This document shows, piece after piece, positions 8,740 through 12,500 of a stretch of 12,500 nt of DNA; position 1 is the stretch's first letter, and each line of letters starts with the position of its first letter. The position numbers and the translations under genes were made by a program. The notes below the pieces were generated by a model. The model saw nothing but the letters and a program-made list of their open reading frames with translations. It ran no database searches and was not told where the DNA came from. This DNA comes from Neocallimastix lanati (nom. inval.) (taxonomy: Eukaryota > Neocallimastigomycota > Neocallimastigomycetes > Neocallimastigales > Neocallimastigaceae), in the NCBI GenBank assembly GCA_016946835.1, contig JACVTC010000040.1, positions 520,001 to 532,500 of the forward strand. Direction: 5' to 3'.

Positions 8740-8784
8740 AAAATAAAATAAAATAAAATTATTATTATTATTATTATTATTATT
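8740..8784. repeat. Compound (AAAAT)n-(ATT)n microsatellite
   Basis: Four AAAAT-type units are followed directly by about nine ATT units in the intergenic DNA upstream of the two-TM protein gene. No coding potential. Confidence 0.8.
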
Positions 8785-9421
8785 TTATATTAACATTATA
8801 TCATTAATAAAAAATTATATAAAATTTTATAAAAAAAAAAAAAATTATAAATTAATAGATAACAAAATTAATTACTGATTAATTATATAATAAATTACAA
8901 TTTATACTATTAATATTAAATTTTTTTTTTTTTTTTATAATAATAAAAAAAAAAAAGACTATCAAAACTGTAATATTTATAATTTAACATTATAATTAGT
9001 TTTACTCATAATAAATTAATATTATTAAAAAAGAGAAGTAAAATAAAAAATATTGTATATATATTTATATTATTTTATTTGGTACTTATAATTTAATTTG
9101 TATAATTAATGATTAATTTATGTTTATTTTAAAAGAAGAATTATATAATAAATAAAATTACAATTTATTAATTTTTAAAATTTAATACATTATAATGTAA
9201 TAATGTAATTATCTTTTTATATATATATATATATATTTTTTTTTTGACATTTTTTTTTTCTATATTGAATTATTAATTAATAATTTTAATGATTATAAAA
9301 AAAATAAGAATATAAAATAAAAAATAAATGTTCATTACTCTTATTTATAATATATATGATATTTATTAATTTCATGATAATTATTAAAATATTTTAATAT
9401 CTCAATATCTTAAAATCTTAA

Positions 9422-9444
9422 ATATGTCTAACTGGAAGACATAT
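9422..9444. other. Perfect 8-bp hairpin with a 7-base loop
   Basis: ATATGTCT (9422-9429) and AGACATAT (9437-9444) are perfect inverted repeats around AACTGGA. It lies in intergenic DNA with no gene assigned. Its loop is GC-richer than the surroundings. Confidence 0.5.
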
Positions 9445-10014
9445 ATATATAAAAGAATTAACAATTTAAAAGAAATTATAAAATATTATATCTAAATAAA
9501 CTATTAATATGGAATTGAAATATTAATATGTAAATAAATATAATATTTGTTTGAAAATGAAATAAAATAGAAAAAATAATGAACAATTAAAGAAATAATA
9601 AACTTTATTTAGATGATAAATTTTAAAACAATTTACAAAATTTTGTCAAAAAAAAATTTTTTTTTTCTTTATAATAAAACAATAAAATAATTATAAATAT
9701 TAAATAGATAATAAATAATAATTAGTAAATAATATATAATAGAAAATTATAACAAAAATAAGTATTTCAATATTTCATTATTAGATATTATTAAAATAAA
9801 TAATTTTTTTTTCTAATAATTAATAATTAATAAATTATAGTATAATATATAATAATTAATACATAATAAAATATTTTATTATATTAATTGATAATTATAT
9901 AAATATAAAACTATAAACTATAATGCTAAAATTGAACTATTTAGAAATTAAAACAAGAGATTATTAAATAATACGAGTATATATATATATAAAATAATAT
10001 TAAAAATAAACATT

Positions 10015-10048
10015 ACTATATAGGATTAATGATTTATCCTTATATAGT
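10015..10048. other. 12-bp hairpin with a single bulge
   Basis: ACTATATAGGAT (10015-10026) pairs with ATCC-T-TATATAGT (10036-10048), giving twelve base pairs, one bulged T and a nine-base loop TAATGATTT. It is intergenic with no assigned function. AT-rich DNA yields many weak hairpins, but the GGAT/ATCC core makes this one less trivial. Confidence 0.5.
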
Positions 10049-11110
10049 TTGAATTTTTTTTATCAATTTTTAATATCTTTCAATTAAAAAAATTTTTTTT
10101 ATATCTTATTATCATTTTTTAATAAGCATTGTCACATCGTGTTATGCAATATAATTAAATGAATAAATAAATCAAAAGTTTCATTAGTTAATTTATATAT
10201 AATATTTTAATAATCCAGAATTTTCATTAAATATATAAAAATATATATATATATTTTTTTTTAATTTGATATATATTATAATTTACTATATATAATAAGT
10301 TATTTTCAGTTATTAATATTTTATTTTCTTATATATATATATATATTTTTTTTCCCTTTTTTTTATTTTATATTATAATAATTATTAAAAAAAAATTTAA
10401 TTAATAGCAAATACAAATTTTATTTAAAAATTTATTATTATTGAAAAAATATATATTTTATTAAATAGTTTTTTTTTTTTTTTTCTATCTATTATAATCT
10501 AAATATCTACAATATATACAATAATCTAAATTTTAAAATATATAATAAATGAAATAAAGATATCATTTATTTATTTTATTATTTAAAAAGGCCATTTATA
10601 ATTTTATGAGAAGTATACATAGTTTAAACTTAAATAGTAATAAAATTTTTTACATTAATATTAGTCATAAATAAAAAAAAAAAAAAAAAAAGGAAAAAAA
10701 AAGTAGTTTATCATAATTATAATATGTATACATATTATATTGACTATAATATTAAATAATATGACTGAGAAAAAACCATAATAAACGTTAGGAAATTAGA
10801 TGTGACTAATTGATTAACATATTATACAATTTTATTTCATATAATTTTAATTTTTATTTTTTTTATTATATATATTATATATATATTAATTATTATTTAT
10901 AATTTTAATAATAATAAAATTTTTAATAATAATAATACATCTGAATTTTAAATAATTAAAAAAATTGATTAAAATAAAATAATTATGAAAGGAAAAACAA
11001 ATATTTATATATAATTAAAATTAGAAAAGATAAAAAAAAAATAATAAAAATTAAAAATAAAAAATATAATAAAATAAAAAGAAAGGAAGAATAAAAGAAT
11101 AGAAAAAAAA

Positions 11111-11257
11111 ATGAACGTTGTTAGAACAATATTTCGAATCAAACCAAAAGAAAGTAAAAAGAAAAAAAAAAATGCGATGACCTTTAACAATGAGTTTTAT
11201 ATAGCCAGTAATGAATTTTCAAAACAAAAAGTAATATATTATTTAAGGAAGAAAGAA

Positions 11258-11290
<33 letters not shown>

Positions 11291-11735
11291 AAAGAAAAAA
11301 AAATAAAATAAAATAAGTGAATAAAACTTTTTTTTTTTTTTTTTCTTTTGTTATTTTATTAAATATATTTTTATTATCTTCAAAAACAAATAATAATAAT
11401 AATAATAATAAATGAAAATATATAATAAATATATTATGTTTAGAATTAAAAAAAAAAAAAAAACTACACTACATAGATATATAATTAAATATTATTTCTT
11501 TATATACATATAATATAAATATATCATACAATTATATATAAAATATATATAAATATTATTATTATTATTACTATTTTATATTTTTATTGTGTATAATACT
11601 TTTATAAATAATTGTTATATAATTCTTTAATAATATAAAAAAAAAAAGTTAATATCTTATTATGGAATTGAAGATTGTGCTATTACATCTGGTCTTGGTT
11701 CTTGTGTCAAGCTTGAAAGCATATTTGTAATAATC

Positions 11736-11771
<36 letters not shown>

Positions 11772-12500
11772 AAAAATACAATTCTTAAAAAAAAAATAAT
11801 ATATTGAAAAACTAAATATATTTACAAATTTTTTATATATCAATAATTGATTATTATTATTATTATTATTTTTTCTCTACTCTTATATATAAAATTTATT
11901 ATTATTAAAAAACGATTGTTTCTTTTTCTTTATGGTTATCATATCAACATTTATATCTACATATATTTATATATATCATATATTTATTTTTTTTATCAAT
12001 ATATATCATATGTATATATTTAAAAAAATTTTTTTATATATAATATACATATATACTTTATATATGAATATTATATAATACTGGATTATATAATATTTTA
12101 TTTTATTTTATTTTATTTTTATTTTTATTTTTAATTTTAATTTTATTTTATTATATTTTATTTTTATTTTTTATTTTAATTTTATTTTATTTTATTTTGA
12201 TAGGGGGCCTCTATAATATCAAGAGGAAGTAGTAGCACTTTAGCAAATTCAAATACAACATTAAGTAGTGGAAATAGTTTAAATAAAATTAAAAATGAAA
12301 AAAAGAATAGTTTAAAAAATTTGAAAGGAGAAGAAAAGTTAAAAAAAAAAGATAAAAAGGATAAATCCAAAAAATCAAATAATAAAAGAAACAAGAAGGA
12401 TGAAATAATAAATGAAAAGGATTTAGAAAAGGAAGAAGAAAAGGAAATTGAAAATGAAAATGAAAATGAAAATGAAAATGGAAAAATTAGTAGTATATCG
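11111..12500 (+). CDS. Unrecognised Lys/Glu/Asn-rich protein, 5' part only, three exons
   Basis: Exons 11111-11230 (40 codons), 11649-11726 (26 codons) and 12204-12500 (99 codons, open at the window edge) join in phase 0 throughout, giving 165 residues so far. Both introns (418 and 477 nt) start GTAATA and end in AG. The N-terminus is basic (RIKPKESKKKKK, residues 10-20). Exon 2 encodes an ordered-looking LISYYGIEDCAITSGLG segment (41-57). Exon 3 is Ser/Asn-rich, then very basic (113-131: KKKDKKDKSKK, KRNKK; resembles a nuclear localisation signal or nucleic-acid contact), then acidic with five Glu-Asn pairs (149-158). No family is recognised. The start ATG has A at -3; M23 is an alternative. 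Exon 2 is the least certain because it is short, but its composition and frame fit. The gene diverges from the upstream membrane-protein gene. Confidence 0.75.
11259..11288. repeat. A30 homopolymer in intron 1 of the 3' partial gene
   Basis: Thirty consecutive A bases lie about 28 bases inside the donor. It is non-coding, and the Lys-rich translation through it is an artefact of reading past the splice site. Confidence 0.9.
11737..11769. repeat. A33 homopolymer in intron 2 of the 3' partial gene
   Basis: Thirty-three consecutive A bases begin ten bases after the GT donor at 11727. It is the longest homopolymer in the window. Confidence 0.9.
12096..12199. repeat. (TTTTA)n-rich tract before an acceptor
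   Basis: Imperfect TTTTA units fill the last ~100 bases of intron 2 up to the TAG at 12201-12203. It supplies the T-rich tract normally found before a 3' splice site and explains why this intron is long (477 nt). Confidence 0.8.

Larger units (their letters stand above)
8532..11110. other. AT-rich divergent intergenic region
   Basis: About 2.6 kb between two genes pointing away from each other would hold both promoters. Apart from the CCAAT/TATA words near 8560, I see no recognisable element, no tRNA and no believable open frame. It contains an (AAAAT)n/(ATT)n repeat (8740-8784), several T or A tracts and AT dinucleotide runs, and two hairpins listed separately. Nothing else can be supported. 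Confidence 0.6.

Noticed and set aside
10126-10147. GCATTGTCAC / GTGTTATGC imperfect hairpin
   Set aside because: Only seven pairs split by an internal loop and a three-base apex; too weak to list as a feature.
11005-11311. Minus-strand Phe-rich frame, and the Lys-rich extension of the plus-strand exon through A30
   Set aside because: The first is antisense to A-rich DNA. The second arises from reading past the GTAATA donor at 11231 into a homopolymer.
11649-11843. 64-aa minus-strand frame
   Set aside because: Its Phe run is the A33 homopolymer in reverse; the plus strand gives a better exon with matching phases and splice sites.
12182-12394. 70-aa minus-strand frame
   Set aside because: Antisense to the Lys/Asn-rich third exon of the plus-strand gene; Leu/Phe-rich by complement.

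Overview
Organism. The window is extremely AT-rich, with long A/T homopolymers and (TA)n, (ATT)n and (TTTA)n runs. It carries intron-containing genes with GT...AG boundaries, TAA stops and Asn/Lys/Glu-rich low-complexity protein segments. This is a eukaryotic nuclear genome. The base composition, the lipid-transfer-type protein and the short AT-rich introns fit an anaerobic gut fungus (Neocallimastigomycota, e.g. the Piromyces/Neocallimastix/Anaeromyces group) best. A dictyostelid or another very AT-rich protist cannot be excluded from sequence alone. There are no operons, CRISPR arrays or prokaryotic signals.

Layout. Three genes can be assembled by hand-splicing. (1) 2349..356, minus strand, six coding exons, 384 aa. 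It is a VASt-domain (sterol/lipid-binding, StART-like fold) protein with one membrane segment 14 residues from its C-terminus, so it looks tail-anchored. (2) 8531..5869, minus strand, three coding exons, 686 aa. It is an unrecognised protein with well-ordered blocks separated by low-complexity inserts, and it ends in two membrane segments. (3) 11111..>12500, plus strand, at least three exons, all phase 0, running off the window. It is an unrecognised, Lys/Glu/Asn-rich protein. Genes 1 and 2 are in tandem. Genes 2 and 3 are divergent across about 2.6 kb of AT-rich DNA.

Between genes 2 and 1 lies the most unusual stretch. A GC-rich island (about 4421-4786; 52% G+C by direct count over 4541-4660) sits in otherwise very AT-rich DNA. 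It has Pol III-like box matches, a tRNA-Gln-like segment, three consecutive hairpins and an 11-bp direct repeat at its edges. It looks like a decayed tRNA-derived retroelement (SINE) or an unidentified structured RNA. About 100 bp further on is a 348-bp minisatellite of 43 eight-base units (AATAAAAT, with blocks of AATTAAAT).

Functional links. Proteins 1 and 2 are both predicted membrane proteins anchored by C-terminal segments, but nothing in the sequence shows that they work together. The remaining intergenic DNA (1-355, 2470-4409, 5237-5868, 8532-11110) shows no convincing coding sequence, only simple repeats and a few hairpins.
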